Shown in pieces: positions 34,990 through 48,000 of a DNA stretch of 64,000 nucleotides (position 1 is its first letter; each line of letters begins with the position of its first letter). The stretch covers positions 16,616,860 to 16,680,859 of the forward strand of contig NC_135244.1 of assembly GCF_947623445.1 (NCBI RefSeq). Reading direction: 5' to 3'. Under the pieces are notes generated by a model. The model saw only the letters and a list, made by a program, of their open reading frames with translations. It was not told the origin of the DNA and made no database searches. Position numbers and translations under genes: made by a program. This DNA comes from Clavelina lepadiformis. Its lineage: Eukaryota > Chordata > Ascidiacea > Aplousobranchia > Clavelinidae.

Positions 34990-35250
34990 AATAACAGCAG
35001 GGTGCTACTCAAGCAATGACAGTTGTCTGTTCACTGTTCACTATGCTGTTCTGTTCACTATATTGTTTGCTGAGCAGTAAACAGTCAATAACAGGGTGTT
35101 ATTTAAAAACAGCAGGCTGATGTAAAACAATAACAGTCGTTCTTATGATAATGCTTCCACCTTTTCAAACTACTAATCAACAACAGTACATGACGCCACC
35201 AATTGCAGGGTGTTACTCAAAAACAGCACGCTGCAATTGGTGACGTCATG
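34990..35250. repeat. AACAGCAGGGTG repeats ending in a 20-bp hairpin
   Basis: The core AACAGCAGGGTGCTACTCAA recurs with variation near 34995, 35090 and 35206. The last copy lies in the loop of an inverted pair: CATGACGCCACCAATTGCAG (35189-35208) against CTGCAATTGGTGACGTCATG (35231-35250), with one mismatch. Confidence 0.6.
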
Positions 35251-35854
35251 AGAAATTTTTAGAATGTGCTCGGTCAAAATTGCCATTGGAAGTTTGGCCA
35301 CTCATTATGGCTGAATGTATGAAGCCAGACATGTTCATTCGTCACGCTTCATTTTATTTATTTCATTTATTTTTTTTCGTCTGCAATGCGGGAGACGAAA
35401 AATTGTCTGTCGCAGGTGGTCGCAAACATATTAGCAGTTAATGACAATAATTTCCACAAATTTGACGAGCAAATGTGACAAGGCCTTGAGGGCAAAGACT
35501 TGCTTTGATGATTTGAAACATTTTGCAAAGTTTGCTTGGAACTTTTTCCGTGCTATGTTTATGTCCTTACTTTGTGTTATATGTAAAACATTGTGGCGTC
35601 TTGCTTTACAAGGTGTTCATATTTTATATTTAGGTGGCCATTTATTCAAGTGTACAAAAAGTTTGCTTGAAATTTATCTCAGGTGGGCGGCTATACTGTG
35701 TACTGGTACTGGTGTATACCGTACAAAGTGACATGGCAGCATGTTTCTTCTGCCATATGCACAAAGCCATTTTTTCATACCAGTTACCAGCATTTATGGT
35801 ATAGGATAGTAGGGCTGGACCCATAAGACTTATAGACTATATTGGTATAAACTC

Positions 35855-36150
35855 TTGCCGAGTTACCACTGCCATTTTTTTGGGTGGCAAGATTTTTTTC
35901 AATTGCCAGTAGTTAACAGTGGAAATTGTCGACCACTTTGATTTTTAAAATTACAAGCGTTCTGGGCATTGGCTTGTAAAAATTTCGCTCAGGTGACTGA
36001 GGTGAGTAGCATACAAGAATTGGGCAACATATTCTGAAAGTTGTTTTTTGTATTGCATAAAGCAATTCCTACGCTACTCATCTGAGTAAAATCTTTATAA
36101 TTTAAAGCATTTAGAAAGCTTGTAATTCAAAATAGAAGATCTGGTCAGAA
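35855..36150. repeat. Copy of the ATAGACCC-ended family arranged as an inverted pair
   Basis: 35855-36025 follows the 2300-2460 sequence in order (GGGTGGCAAGATTTTTTTC, CCACTTTGATTTTTA, TTACAAGCGTTCTGGGC, CAGGTGACTGAGGTGAGTAGC). 36061-36150 carries the inner half again in reverse (CTACTCATCTGAGTAAAATC, AGCTTGTAATTC). Confidence 0.55.
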
Positions 36151-37630
36151 AATTTACATGTTCATTTGTTAATTTTTTACTTCAAATTGTATAGGCTAAA
36201 TTTTTTTGTGAAGTTTGCCCAAAACGTTACCTTGTTTCGGTAGCGTATTCAGTACATATTATTTTTTGTGCACACTGTGCAGTGTTAAGAAATATGTGTA
36301 ATGTATATATTTAATTTGTTTATTAATAGGCGGTATTTGTGTTACACTGTTAAAGGTCATTAGCCTATTGAAACATCAAAGTATTAGCTTTATTTATTTG
36401 TTCTGTTAGTTGTTAATTCAAATGTGTTTTTATAACAAGAACAGAATAATATCATCAGCAGAATAAGTTCAAAATGGCTTGAATAATTCCATGAAAGCAA
36501 TAAGCTCAATATGTTTCATATGTATATACAACTAACTATAACTAGGTGTGGTCTTGGTCTTATTGGTGATGTTGATGTTCTTACTCGGGTAGTTTTAAAA
36601 TTGTTCCTTTGTTGATCTTATTATTTTAATAAAACTTAACGGGTGGCCGATCAAATTATCTTCTTTTTCTCCACTGTGATGGAACTAACTGAGAGTTTGA
36701 TGAGAAATATCAAATTCAATTATTATATTAACGTTTTATTTGGATGCTATCCTGTCGAACTCGATACTGGCCTGCATCAATGTTGATGTGTTTATATACT
36801 CTGTCCAACACGATGATTAGACTGGCTTCCTTTATAGTTTTTGCAAATTATAAATTTAAAAATTTTTATCTCAAGATTTAAGGATTTATCTTACATATAT
36901 GCCAGTATTAACTAGCCCAATGTTGTTTTGTTGATGTAATTTTTAGGTGTTGATGAACTGAAAATACACATTTGGCAATTGTACCAGCCCAATGCATTAT
37001 TATTATTATCTATTTAATTTTTTCGGTAACCTACCGTGCTTAAAAAGTGATTTATTCTTGGGTTTTTAACATTAGGTTAATGGGTTCAACTCCGCTATAT
37101 ATTTTCATGTGTGTTTTTGCAACGTAGGCATTATGATAGGTTTCATGTGTTACGACTTGAACATATGAAATATTAAGAGATTTTATACCATTGACGAATA
37201 GTATGACATCATTGGCTTGATTTTATTAGCTATTTTTGTGGTTATACTCACACTCACTGTGTCAATACAGAAGAAAGAAATGGGCTTGTATCGGTGTATA
37301 CCGTGATGTGTATCTTTTTAAAGCGAAACTATGACAGAAAAATGTGACAGGCTAATGTAGCCAGTCCAAACGAACCTTAAACTTTACAGAATTCCACCCA
37401 TACTTTGATTTTTCTTTTAAGGTGTGTTTAAAATTTTCTTTCCATTTGTGACCAGGTGTTTTTTTACATATTCTATGTTGCAATGCATAAGATCAGCAAG
37501 GTTTGTTACAACAGTAAACCTGACCATGTTACCTCATTGGTTAATCAGTCTTTTTATGCAGAAATTAAATAAGGCAACCATTCGCGGAATCGTTGCAAGT
37601 GGTCCTTCTAGCGGGTTGGTCACTTTAGTT

Positions 37631-38707
37631 CAGGGGTTCTTAAACTTTTTGGCACACGCCCCCCTTGACAGTACCTAAAAATTTCACGCCCCACCTCATT
37701 GCAAAATAAAAAAGCATTAAACAAAACAACAATTTAATTTCAATTAACTTTCATTAATGTGAAGGATGTAGTTGTTTTTGGGAAACCAAACGTTTAATTC
37801 GAGGCCTTGAAGAAGATAATGAACATCTTAGGTCGGCTTCACAGTTAAGTTTGTTCCTAGGTTTTGTCTTTATTTTCATGAACATGACGCTGCAAACGAC
37901 TTGGTCTCAAAACGTCGTTGCTTAGCTTTTCTAAGCATATCACGCATTGCGGTACGACTTTTCCGTTCACTGTGGTATCTATTAAGCCATACTTCAGATA
38001 ATTTTGGTCATACTGTCTCTTTTTTCCACTCATTTTGTGTCAATACAATTAGTTTAATTACTAAAATACCTGGTTATTAAATCAATACTAAATTTAAGTT
38101 TTACTTCATTTTAAGGTTTTAATACTGGCTGATTTTGGTTTTACCCTATTTAAACCGGGTGCGCGCCATTACTATTTTTGTTGTGTGTGGCCGACACTGC
38201 ACACAAATTTTCAAGCGTTAATGACTCGAAAATTATACGTCGTAAACTGATCGGATATTTACAGGTTAGTAGCAAAAACATCTGGCTTCCTGTATACATC
38301 ATAATTGTAAAACTAAAGAAAATGCATTTAGTGTAAATTAAGTATTTCTACAAGTGATACATTTGTAAAATCTTTTCTTGTTACGCCGCCCCCCCGTTGT
38401 GAGAAAAAAACAGGTCACCGCAGAAAGAGAACAGTTAGTCGAGCTAGGAGTGCGTGAATGAGTAAACGAAAACAATACGCTTCAATACGGAGAGACACCA
38501 GATATTATGACGTAACCATTGACGTATTTCAGAATCCAAATTTCAAAAATACAATTGCCATCGTGACACACTTTAAAATTTTAGTAAAAATGAACCTATA
38601 GCGAAAGTCAAGTAAGCATGTTTAGACATAGCTCATATAATAGACAGTTTGTCATCTCTCGCGCCCCCCTTATGAATGTTACACGCCCCCCAGTTTAAGA
38701 ACCACTG
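37631..38707. mobile_element. hAT-family DNA transposon derivative, 1.08 kb
   Basis: Ends CAGGGGTTCTTAAACT and, inverted, CAGTGGTTCTTAAACT, with perfect 8-bp target duplications CTTTAGTT at 37623-37630 and 38708-38715. A GGGGGGCGTG-type block follows both ends. Internally, a minus-strand 58-codon frame keeps the start of a BED-finger transposase (next entry), and the rest of the transposase is missing. It is therefore an internally deleted hAT element. Confidence 0.88.
37857..38033 (-). pseudogene. Remnant of hAT transposase N-terminus (BED zinc finger)
   Basis: Starts MSGKKRQYDQNYLKYGLIDT and contains QCVICLEKLSND followed by RPSRLQRHVHENK, the Cys-x2-Cys and His-x-His pattern of the BED finger found in ZBED5/SCAND3-type hAT transposases. 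It stops after 58 codons, and no catalytic core follows within the element. A stop-free short frame could in principle still make a DNA-binding peptide, but decay is the simpler view. Confidence 0.7.
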
Positions 38708-39012
38708 CTTTAGTTGATTTCACATTGCAGCATGACATCACAGTTGTGCCAAAAAACTAAAATATAATGCAAAACTAAAATATAGCAAATATTTTTGCCA
38801 TCCTGTTTTTTAAATATACATGAAATGTGGAATACACATTGAATAGGTAATTCGCGTAGTTACTCAACGCGCCTACACTTCTAAGGTTAATCACTTTTGT
38901 TACACGCGATTAATCACTTGATTAACCACTGCATCATAGGCTGAAAAAAGTCTTTGATAGTTGGTTGCTTTATTGCAGGTTTTGATGTTAGAAGTAACTA
39001 TTTCACCATGAT

Positions 39013-39238
39013 TAGGTCACTCAGCCCGTTGTTAGAGATATGAGATTAGGTTAGGAGAATGGTTACGCAAAAAGTTTATTTTGGCTATTTAAAATTATAT
39101 TGAAGTTAGGTTTAGACTAGAATGTAGATTTAGGTTAGGCTTAGGTTACTATGTTATAATAACATTTAACTTAGGTTAATAAGAAACTGTGAAAAGTGGC
39201 ACGAACGCACGATTTTTTCCGGTGAAATAGTGGCAGCG
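39013..39238. repeat. Dispersed repeat, copy 2 (pair with 17775-18011)
   Basis: Begins TAGGTCACTCAGCCCGTTGTT-like sequence, has a run of TTAGGTTAGG words, and ends GGTGAAATAGTGGCAGCG, matching the first copy block for block. Confidence 0.55.
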
Positions 39239-40148
39239 TTTGACATTTTAGTTCGCGTAAAAGGCGTCATTCTTTTCTTGATCGGAAGTTCTCTTATATT
39301 CGTCTTGTCTGAAGCCATATCGTCCTTCTGGGATCGTATTGAGAAGCGTTGAAAAATTAGGACTTGTCGCGGAAGAATCTTTTTACACTATGCGTATGCC
39401 ATGAGCAAAACTTTCACAAACACACAAAAAGAACGACTAGAAAACAGTCTTACTTGCTCACGATTGTGGCTGCAATTAACTTTTATGATTTAAGAATTTC
39501 TACTTAACAGTTGCGGGATTGTTAGCTGGGCTTCGATAAATAGTTTCGTGCCAAGTATATTGCGGTTTTGGTCTGCACACTGGAAAGGTTGTGTTAGTCA
39601 GTGAGACAGTGCTATACATTGCAATAGAAGATATTCCGGACGGATTTTAAGTGGTTGTGATACCGGGTTGGTCGTTAACAGGGGTTCTGCTGTATCATAT
39701 TTTAAGCATGTATATGAAGTTTTAAAACGCGTTGTTCATAGAAAATACCCCGTTTAAGCGTTTGGTGGTACACCACGTACCAGTGGTCGAGTTAATTGGA
39801 AATTTGGTGTCCGTGCTAACCTTTCGTTTTCATAGCACCACAGGGTACTTAACATTTTGCACTTGTTAAGCCCTCGAGACTTTGCCACTTTTTTGCGTCC
39901 GTTGATTGTGTGTGAGCATATTTTCGTTTTAAGAGGAAAGTTTTGGAAACTGCGAGTTAATCGAAGAATAAATGTCAGAGCCAAACAGCTAGCAATCATT
40001 TTTATTATCTAACGTTTCGAGTTAATTCTTAACTCATTTTTGATACAATAAGCAACCTTTAGAGTTTAGAGGATCAGAAATATATAAAGGGTTGATTATG
40101 GCGAAATTGCATTGAAATTGAGTTAAGATTTAAAAAGAATAAAGAAGA

Positions 40149-40462
40149 ATGAAGTCCATACGTTTGCAAATAAAAATGATAGCAATTTTTTTGACTCTGA
40201 TATTTATTCTTGGAATATTTTCGTTTTATGATGCTGTGAAAATTATAACCATTTTTTTCGCATCACGCAGTCAATGGCGAAGAATGAACGATACAATACG
40301 ATATTATCAGACAGCGTGAATATTCCAGCTACTGCGCAAGAAAAAAATGCAACTCGCGTGTGTAGGGGTCGCTTGAAAAAATGCGTTAGGTCTGCGGGCG
40401 GAACTGTGGACAGTGCATTTCGTTTTAGGTCATACTCGTACGTACGTGTTGTTGTTGTTTAG
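40149..40462 (+). CDS. Possible small secreted or anchored peptide gene, two exons
   Basis: Exon 40149-40235, a 35-base GT-AG intron (40236-40270) and exon 40271-40462 would encode 92 residues. The N-terminus MKSIRLQIKMIAIFLTLIFI plus LGIFSF is a strong signal sequence or membrane anchor. The rest is polar and basic, with an NAT glycosylation-type site, the motif CRGRLKKCVR (two Cys around a dibasic KK) and a hydrophobic end YVRVVVV. AATAAA lies at 40508, about 45 bases past the stop. A very small intron is plausible for a tunicate. If unspliced, the first frame ends at 40319 (56 aa) and a second starts at 40274, so the splice is the key assumption. No family is recognised. Confidence 0.3.
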
Positions 40463-41312
40463 TGAACGTAGATTAGCATTGTGCGTTATATTTGTTTGCT
40501 AAAGCAAAATAAATCAGAAGATCATGTCAAGGCAAAGAAAGTCTTCATGAACGGACCGAATTATAATTATAACAAATAAATGTTTTCGCCCGAGCTATAT
40601 TTCTTGATTTTGTTGCTAGTTTAATGGTTTGAGGTGCCCTACTTTTTTCCAGGAAAGCTGCTTATATATACGGTTTGTTTCATTTACAGTAAACTTCATG
40701 CAATTGATGTCTCCGCAAAAAGTTCGTTTTTCGCCTGTAGGTGACGGTTTGCGTTGTTGGTATGCTTGTCTGTTTACCATCCACGGAACAACGCTTCAGA
40801 TACTACACACGCGAATACCTCACTAATTACAAGAGCGTTTTGTGCCCAATGAACTAAACGATGGCCAGTAATACGGAAATGCCTGCCCAGGCGTGGCTCC
40901 AAGTTCTTTTACTTTGAACACTTGCTTTTATCTAACAGACAGACGCGTATTCTGTCATGAGATATTGGCAAATACTTCACGTTTAATTTGAAAGTGCCAG
41001 CGAAAGGAATTTATTAGTTTATTCTGCGGTATTTCACGTGATTGATCGCGAGGGCAAAACCGATTTCCTGGTGTAGAATTTGGTTCAGGGAACGCGAGTC
41101 AGTGAATGAGGCGGAGTTATGTATATATGAGTACAGTATATGCATGAAAACAGCTTTCAAAGACGTATTTCTGACTCTTAATATATTCCAAGTATTTACA
41201 AAGATAAGGTTCAATGGTGTTCCAAATTTTAATCTAAATTACGCTTTAAAGTTCCAGGTAACGTAGGTTTATATTATAATTATTTATAGCATTAGGAAAT
41301 TACTTAGACGTC
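40463..41312. other. Intergenic, upstream of the ELOVL gene
   Basis: Apart from a polyadenylation-type AATAAA at 40508-40513, I see no clear feature. The ELOVL promoter probably lies here, but no core element is convincing. Confidence 0.4.
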
Positions 41313-44300
41313 ATGGAGTCGTATTTTACAAATCTCGCCAATGCGTACAATCAAACTATGGAGCAAGCAGGTATTATATTGAGTATTTTGAATTTAGCTT
41401 GTCACTAAATTTTTCCTTGCACTTAGTACTGTTTGTACCAATTTTTCTGTTTAATTTACCGAATTTTTATTGTAATTTATATGCATGATTTGGTTTTAAT
41501 AGCCTGGTTTCGTATGAAAATATCGGGATTACGGACATACATGTCGTTGGCTCTTAGTCAACCCCTGAAATGCCTTTAGTAGTGGTTGTCACTGCTTGAA
41601 AAGTTAAAAGTACCTTGGAATATAAGCAACTGAATTTAACTGATGCAGTGTTTAATGTTCGCATTGTAACTTTCCAGCTCAAACCGGTTGTCCTTCCGTA
41701 CTCCTTGTGTAAGAGACGCGAGGGCGTTAGCAGTAACTCGCTTCCCATTCGCACTGTAGACGTACAATATTGTGGTGTCCGATTGTTATTTTTGGTAAGA
41801 CGCAGTGCACTGGACTTAGTACCATCGTGATACTCGCTACTGTTGTGTCACTTTCTTGGCAAAGCTGCAAAATTGTACATCCCGCGCATATATTGCTGTA
41901 ATCATTGTTTCAGTTGCAATATGAATGAAGCTTTGATTAATTGTGATAAGAAAAATCAAGCAGCCACATAAGAATTTAGATATTGACGTAGTTATTATGC
42001 CATAGCTGGTCATGGTATCTTGAACAAGGAGGCTGTTGCACAAGTTTGCGAGGCAATTTTTAACTGTCAATCAAAATTGCCTTTGCATTTTAATCCACTG
42101 TAAGTCAACTCAATAGACATATTTTTTGGAATGAATGTAAGTTGTGGTTTAACCGTACAGTGGTTATTTTAAAAAACAATATTTCTTGTACGGAATCATT
42201 ATTCACTTATTAATTAAATGCTGGTACTGCACTTAACTTTTAACACCAAGTAAGAATTAAAAAACAACGACATTTCAAACAATTATGAGTCAGTGTTTTA
42301 GAATAACCTTCTTATGTCACTAGTATGACTACTACAACCACCTTTAAACGTTTTCAAAAATTTGCTATTTTTTCTTACTCAGAACGTTTGTGGCACCAAT
42401 TAACACACACTTCTTGTGCAGATCCACGGGTGTTGGAATACCCTTTCATGGATCGTCCCGGATTAAATCTTTTCGGCACTCTTCTGTACCTCTATGTTGT
42501 TACATACGCTGGTCCAAAGTACATGAAAAATAGAGAACCATTTAATCTACGCAAACTAGTTGTTGTCTATAACATTGTCATGGTGGTTATGTCAACTTAC
42601 ATATTCTACGAGGTAAGAACCGATGGCGATTCATTTCTCCGGAAAGGCGGGAAGAAATTGTCTGGTATGTTAATGACAACCATTTTGATCGTTACTTAAT
42701 GTAGATATTTTACAGGTGCACTAGAAATTTATGCTCCTTGGTTAAAAGTGAAGTTATGAAATATGTATTAAGCTCTTAGTGCAGTTTAAAAGTTTGAGAG
42801 AATATAAGATTATATTCTTTACTGGTTGGGCAGGACGATGTCTGTGTAGCCGAATAGGTTGTTTAATGATCACTTACCACGTTGTTTACCGTTGACACGG
42901 ACTGCTTGTATGCAAACCATTTTTGTGTGCAGTGCAATTGCAAAATAAACGGCAAGGTTCAATTGACCGTAGATCATAGCATGCTGTGCAATAACAGGAA
43001 TGAGTGGTAGAAATATATGCAGTCATCACAATCAGTTGTTATTATTATATCAATCAACCACCTTTACTAAATTGTTAATTTGGTTTCAGTTTATTGGTAT
43101 ATTTGTTAGTTATTTTCGGCAGTTTTTGACGAACGCTTTTCATCTCTTTGCAGTTTCTTGCTTCAGGATGGGCGACCGGGTATTCTCTTCTATGTCAAGA
43201 ATGTGATTACTCGAATTCATCTCATGCATTAAGAATGGTTAAAGTTTGTTACCTTTTTTGGATCTCTAAGTACATAGAGTTTCTTGATACGGTAAGTAAA
43301 CGAAAAGTATCACGTATAATACATTAGACTGATTAGAGGCTTTGAGTCAGCCATTTATGCTAAATAAACCACAACAATTTCAAATGTCTGATATTTGGCC
43401 TGTGACTGTAATGGTATTGTATTAAATTTAATTATGAAATTAAACTTGTTTCCACAGATTTTCTTCATTGCTCATAAAAAGTTTCAACATGTCTCATTTC
43501 TCCATGTCTTTCATCATAGTTTGATGGCATTTACTTGGTGGTGGGGAGTTAAATTTTCACCTGGTAAGCCACTTTGAAGTCTAGTTTAGGAAGTATGGGT
43601 ACACTGATCAATGTGACATTGAACACATTTTTATGTTGCTGATATATTTACATTGTTGCTAGGTTAGGGAGACTGGGCTATGTAATGATTGTGAAAAACT
43701 TCGCATTTTTGAGCAAATTGTTTTGCAAAATTACATGAATACTTTGTTTAAAGAATAGTAATGAATGGAATAGAATTGCACAGGTTTTAGGTCTTGTCAT
43801 TACAGACTGGTTACACTGGGTCCAGAGTTAACTAATTAGAATTTACTGGGCACTTTATGGTAAAACAAGCAACTTCAACTATTAGCCTAAATGGTTACAG
43901 CTTATCCACACTGGTTACAGCTTATCCCATCCAGAATGTTACCACTTGCCTCAGCAAGTACTAACTCAAACCAATCATTGCTTACGTTTTATAGCTTATC
44001 ATCAGAAGTCATTAACTTCGTCATTATGATAACAAATAGGTTAGTTTTTCAATCCAACAGCCTTAAGAGGTACATATTATTTAAGCCAAGCTAATGAATA
44101 AATAAATATTATCTTTAAAAAGTCACTTATTACTAAAACTAAAAAAAATTCCAAAACTGTTCCTACTCCGGGTTATGGTAAAACTAGACGTGTTTTCAGA
44201 TTTCTAATGATACCAACTCTTCTTGCAAATTGTTTGTTGAATAAAATGTTTGTCTTAATAATAAATTTAGGAAAAGTTACAGCTCGTTTAAGTTGTTTTG

Positions 44301-45059
44301 TTATTTCAAGCTCAGCTACTATTTTCCAGCAGTTAATCTTTCAAAGAATGAGTCTTTGACCAGGACAAATTGCAATTCCGTTTTCTTTGATAGTTGTTCT
44401 TATAAAGTTTTGTGTTATCTTCTAGGTGGACTAGGCACATTTCATGCTTTGATTAATTCCTTTGTACACATGGTAATGTACACTTACTATGGCATCGCAG
44501 CAATGGGTCCAGCATATCAAAAATACATTTGGTGGAAAAAGTATCTTACTGTCTTTCAAATGGTAACAATGCTACGACAGAGTTTATGGGCAATGCCTTG
44601 TAACTTCTATTTGTTGATTATATTTCTAAATGTAAGAAATATTTTAGCTTTTTATAACCATTCTTTTAATTGCAGACCCAGTTTGTTGTTGTGTTTTCTC
44701 ATATGGCTAACATCACCATTTTTCATGACTGCAAATACCCACAAGTATTCAAATACCTCATCGCCTCTTACGGTAAGTATTTTTGTTCCATGTTATCGAA
44801 GCTTTGGCAAAATTTAACTCACAGCATTACTGAATTCCCATCTCTAAATTACCACTTGGCGGCGTCATTGAACAACTACAGATTTCCATTCTCAGGTACG
44901 ATGTTCTTCATCCTTTTTGCTAACTTCTGGATCCAAGCTTACACCAAACGCTCGAACCGCAAGAAGATGGAAGTGGCGAGGGAAAACAATGGGGATGTTC
45001 ACGTTTCCAACGGAGTACACAGTTGTGCGGTTGCCAATGGTCACAGCAAACATGATTAA
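41313..45059 (+). CDS. ELOVL1/7: Very-long-chain fatty acid elongase, ELOVL1/7-like, seven exons
   Basis: Exons 41313-41370, 42422-42612, 43154-43291, 43458-43563, 44426-44562, 44676-44772 and 44896-45059 give an intact 296-residue protein with GT-AG junctions throughout. It is a 3-ketoacyl-CoA synthase of the ER membrane, the condensing step of fatty acyl elongation. Marks: DPRV near residue 20; a first membrane span (LFGTLLYLYVVTYAGPKYM); SKYIEFLDT matching the KxxExxDT box; FLHVFHHSLMAFTWWWG with the HxxHH catalytic box; MYTYYGIAAMGP and QKYIWWKKYLT. The order GLGTFHAL then GPAYQKY is closer to ELOVL1/7 than to ELOVL4 or ELOVL2/5. The C-terminal tail is polar, ending NGHSKHD, with no obvious dilysine ER signal at the last residues. 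A tempting ATG at 42325 is not used, because exon 1 joins in phase to the DPRV motif. Confidence 0.93.
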
Positions 45060-48000
45060 GGATTATACTTTTTCCACTATTGTATTAATAGTCAAACTAA
45101 CATTTTTTTTCAGTAAAGTCTTTCGCAATTAAAATTACCCGTTTGACACACTAAGTGAGCCAAGTTACCTTATTGAAAAACAATGAATTAACTTGTTGAA
45201 ACTTGTTCTTCTGTTTGACTGCCTTCGTCACGATTGGTGTTTAAGTAGCTTTTTTTCCATGCAAGAGTTTCTGCAATTTTCTGTGAATTTTACAACCTGC
45301 CTGGCCTGAAATAGCCAATTATTTAGAACTAGCCAACTCCAATTTGTCAAGTTAGAAGTGTGCGCACTCTAAATAACAACGTTTGCCTTGCGTATTATCC
45401 TTTCTGTTTCTTACCAAGTTATCTTGTAACCATTACCGACAACTACTGTATTATTAGCAAAACCAGTTTCATGACTTTCGTCTTCTTACTGTGTAAATGC
45501 TTGTCTTACTATAGGTGTTTGTTGTTTTCACATTACACAAAGTTTTTTTCTAGATTTGGTAACCGTTGCTCCGGCGTAATTGCACCGATGAGCATGGTTT
45601 GTTTTGTGGTAATTCATTTAGCTAGTTATGTCGTAATTGTCAATGGTGTATGAATGTAAATTTTGCATGAGTTCAATTAAGCGTGTGTTTTTAATTTCAA
45701 AGCAACCTATAGATTCATTTATAACTGTCCAGTACCCAAATTACACGCGATGTTTGACCAATTGTATGGTGGAGAATGCCACGTCCTCGTCGCCACCTGA
45801 CTAATGCACTGTTGTTCGGCCTTAAGATAGCATTCAATGGCACCAACGTGTCGTAATGTTTGACCAGGGTGGCGTCCTGCGGTTTTAACATTTGTGTTGG
45901 TATGATGTACGATTAATTAATTATTAATTGAGCATTTAGAGATTATCAGAGTTGTTCTGCAAGTAGTTTAAACTATACCCGTTCATTCTCTTCTTTTCAC
46001 TGAAATTTTCTTGAAGTGTGTTGTGTTTGAATTTATAGTAAGCCATTCGTCAGGTAGATGACTGTGTAGAATAAAATGAATCGCTTCGTATACCAAGAAA
46101 AGTTTTTGTCGAAAATTTTCAGTTGCTGTCTGTACGCGTCCTTGCATGCTGTGAGTTTATGCTTTCTGATTTTAATCTGTAAAAGAAGATTACATTCGTT
46201 TCATAAACCGATCAGTATTTTACCATCAGCTCAAGATCAATGCAATTTTTGAGCATTGTTCACGTTAAAAGTGTGGTATTGGAAGAACTACGCGAACAAA
46301 TCTATAACAACTTTATAAAGAAATACTTTAGCCACCAGTGCGTCTCAGTATATCAGACTGTAAGCTACTCCAATCTACTTTTTCGTATGATCTCTGTAAA
46401 TGGAAACTTCTAGCTTCCCAGAATTTACTTGATTGCACATAAGGTGACCTTCAGCTGGAGCCGCATCATTTCTTAAAATATATTTTGGTACAACACATGA
46501 TTCCAAATGCCCACAGTTTTCATCTGTAAGTGCACAGCCGAAAACGAATCCGAATATATTTCCCACGAATACCGACGCTTTTTTTTATTCTCACAAATTC
46601 AATTCTTTTGGGTAAAATCTTATATTTTTAAATATTAAACAATAAAGTCCTAACTTGTTTGCTTGACATAAATGACAGTGAATTGTTTGTGAATGTTTTG
46701 CACTTTCAAAAACGAAAAAATTAGTTGATTGCTATCATCCATTGATTAAGTCACAACTTCAAGCCTTATTTTGTTAACTGTGGGAAATTTTGATCACTTG
46801 CAATGAGCAAATGTGGTGGGTTCGGATTCGCACGAATCTCAAAATCTATTAGGCTATTCGTATTCTCACAAATTCAAATCTTTTTCGGTTTGGCACATCC
46901 TTATAAGCGCTGCCTACATTCGAGTTTGCTATTTTTCAAAGGAGGCTATTTTAGGGAAAGTTGGAGATTATGCAAGAGTGGTTTTGGGAAGTCGTTATAG
47001 ACCTAAAAAGGTTAAAACATGTCGATCAAACCGTAGTTGAAGAACCTGTTCCACTGGCGATATAAATAGCATGAAGATTATCATAAATGTGAACAAGTTT
47101 TTGAGCTGTGCTATTTTGGTATGCCCAGGAGTCTCTATTGGAAAGAGCATCTTGTTTGGTAACCAACGTTAGCCCTTACATAAGCATCACCTGGCAGGAT
47201 TCCACGGCATTTAAGTCATGGTCACGTGATCACATTGGCGACGTTGTGACGTTTAAAGAAAAATTTCTATGTTTACAGTTTTTAAGTCTATCAGTTCACA
47301 AACTTCAGTCCAAAAATTTTTTGCATTATTATTGACTGCAGTAATGCTTTGCAGCTTTTTAATGCAATGACGTGCCTTAACCTTGTATACGGTATCTTTT
47401 ATCTTTCCTGTTTCAGCAATGAAGTCGTTGCATTTGCAAAAGTCACGTGAGCACCCAAGTAAAACAACATTTTTACCAATAGGGCACCTGCCACTTTCTC
47501 ATGACAACTGATAGCTTGTAAGACAACGTATCCAAGAACAGGTTATATCTAGCTTTAAAGTTTCATTGCTGGTTCATTTGCGAACGACTCGTTCACAGGA
47601 TTCGCTTTTTTTGCCTGAAATTAAGATAGGGTTTTAACAAAAGAATACGGTATTTTGTGAAGTTGCAAACGTTTTTTTAGAATTTACACTGCTCATTTGG
47701 CGATATTTACTAAAAACGAAATGTATTTAGTGGAAAGTCGTCCATGAACGGACATTGCCTAAAATGGAAAAGCGTAATAATATCGTTTGAACCTCAAGGT
47801 GGCACAAAATTTATTTCTGTTTTTCGTTTGCTGTAGCTTGCCGCCTTCTTTTTGTCTTAAAATCAAAAGACTAGAATACTTCGTGTTCAAACTTATGTTA
47901 ATTGAACAATTCAATTGTCTAAATTTTGCTGTAATTTTTCAATTCCATTACTAGTTTTTTTGTGACGTTACATTATTCTTTTTTGTAATAAGTTATTAAC

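Larger units (their letters stand above)
29058..40148. other. Long gene-poor region rich in repeats
   Basis: About 11 kb with no gene I can support. It holds GGTACC/CGGTACT-rich sequence at 29910-30020 that resembles a repeat, the TIR element at 32522-33358, family copies at 33436-33601 and 35855-36150, hairpins at 34058-34093 and 35189-35250, the dispersed repeats at 34583-34685 and 39013-39238, and a hAT derivative at 37631-38707. The remaining parts, such as 30200-32500, 36150-37600 and 39240-40140, look like unique AT-rich sequence without signals. Confidence 0.5.

Noticed and set aside
42325-42421. ATG at 42325 as the ELOVL start
   Set aside because: The 5' part of that frame (TTTTTFKRFQK) is not like an elongase, whereas exon 1 at 41313-41370 joins in phase to DPRV through an AG at 42420-42421.
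46803-47040. Two overlapping plus-strand frames
   Set aside because: No conserved motif, no clear splice sites or polyadenylation context, and two frames open at once, which is typical of chance.
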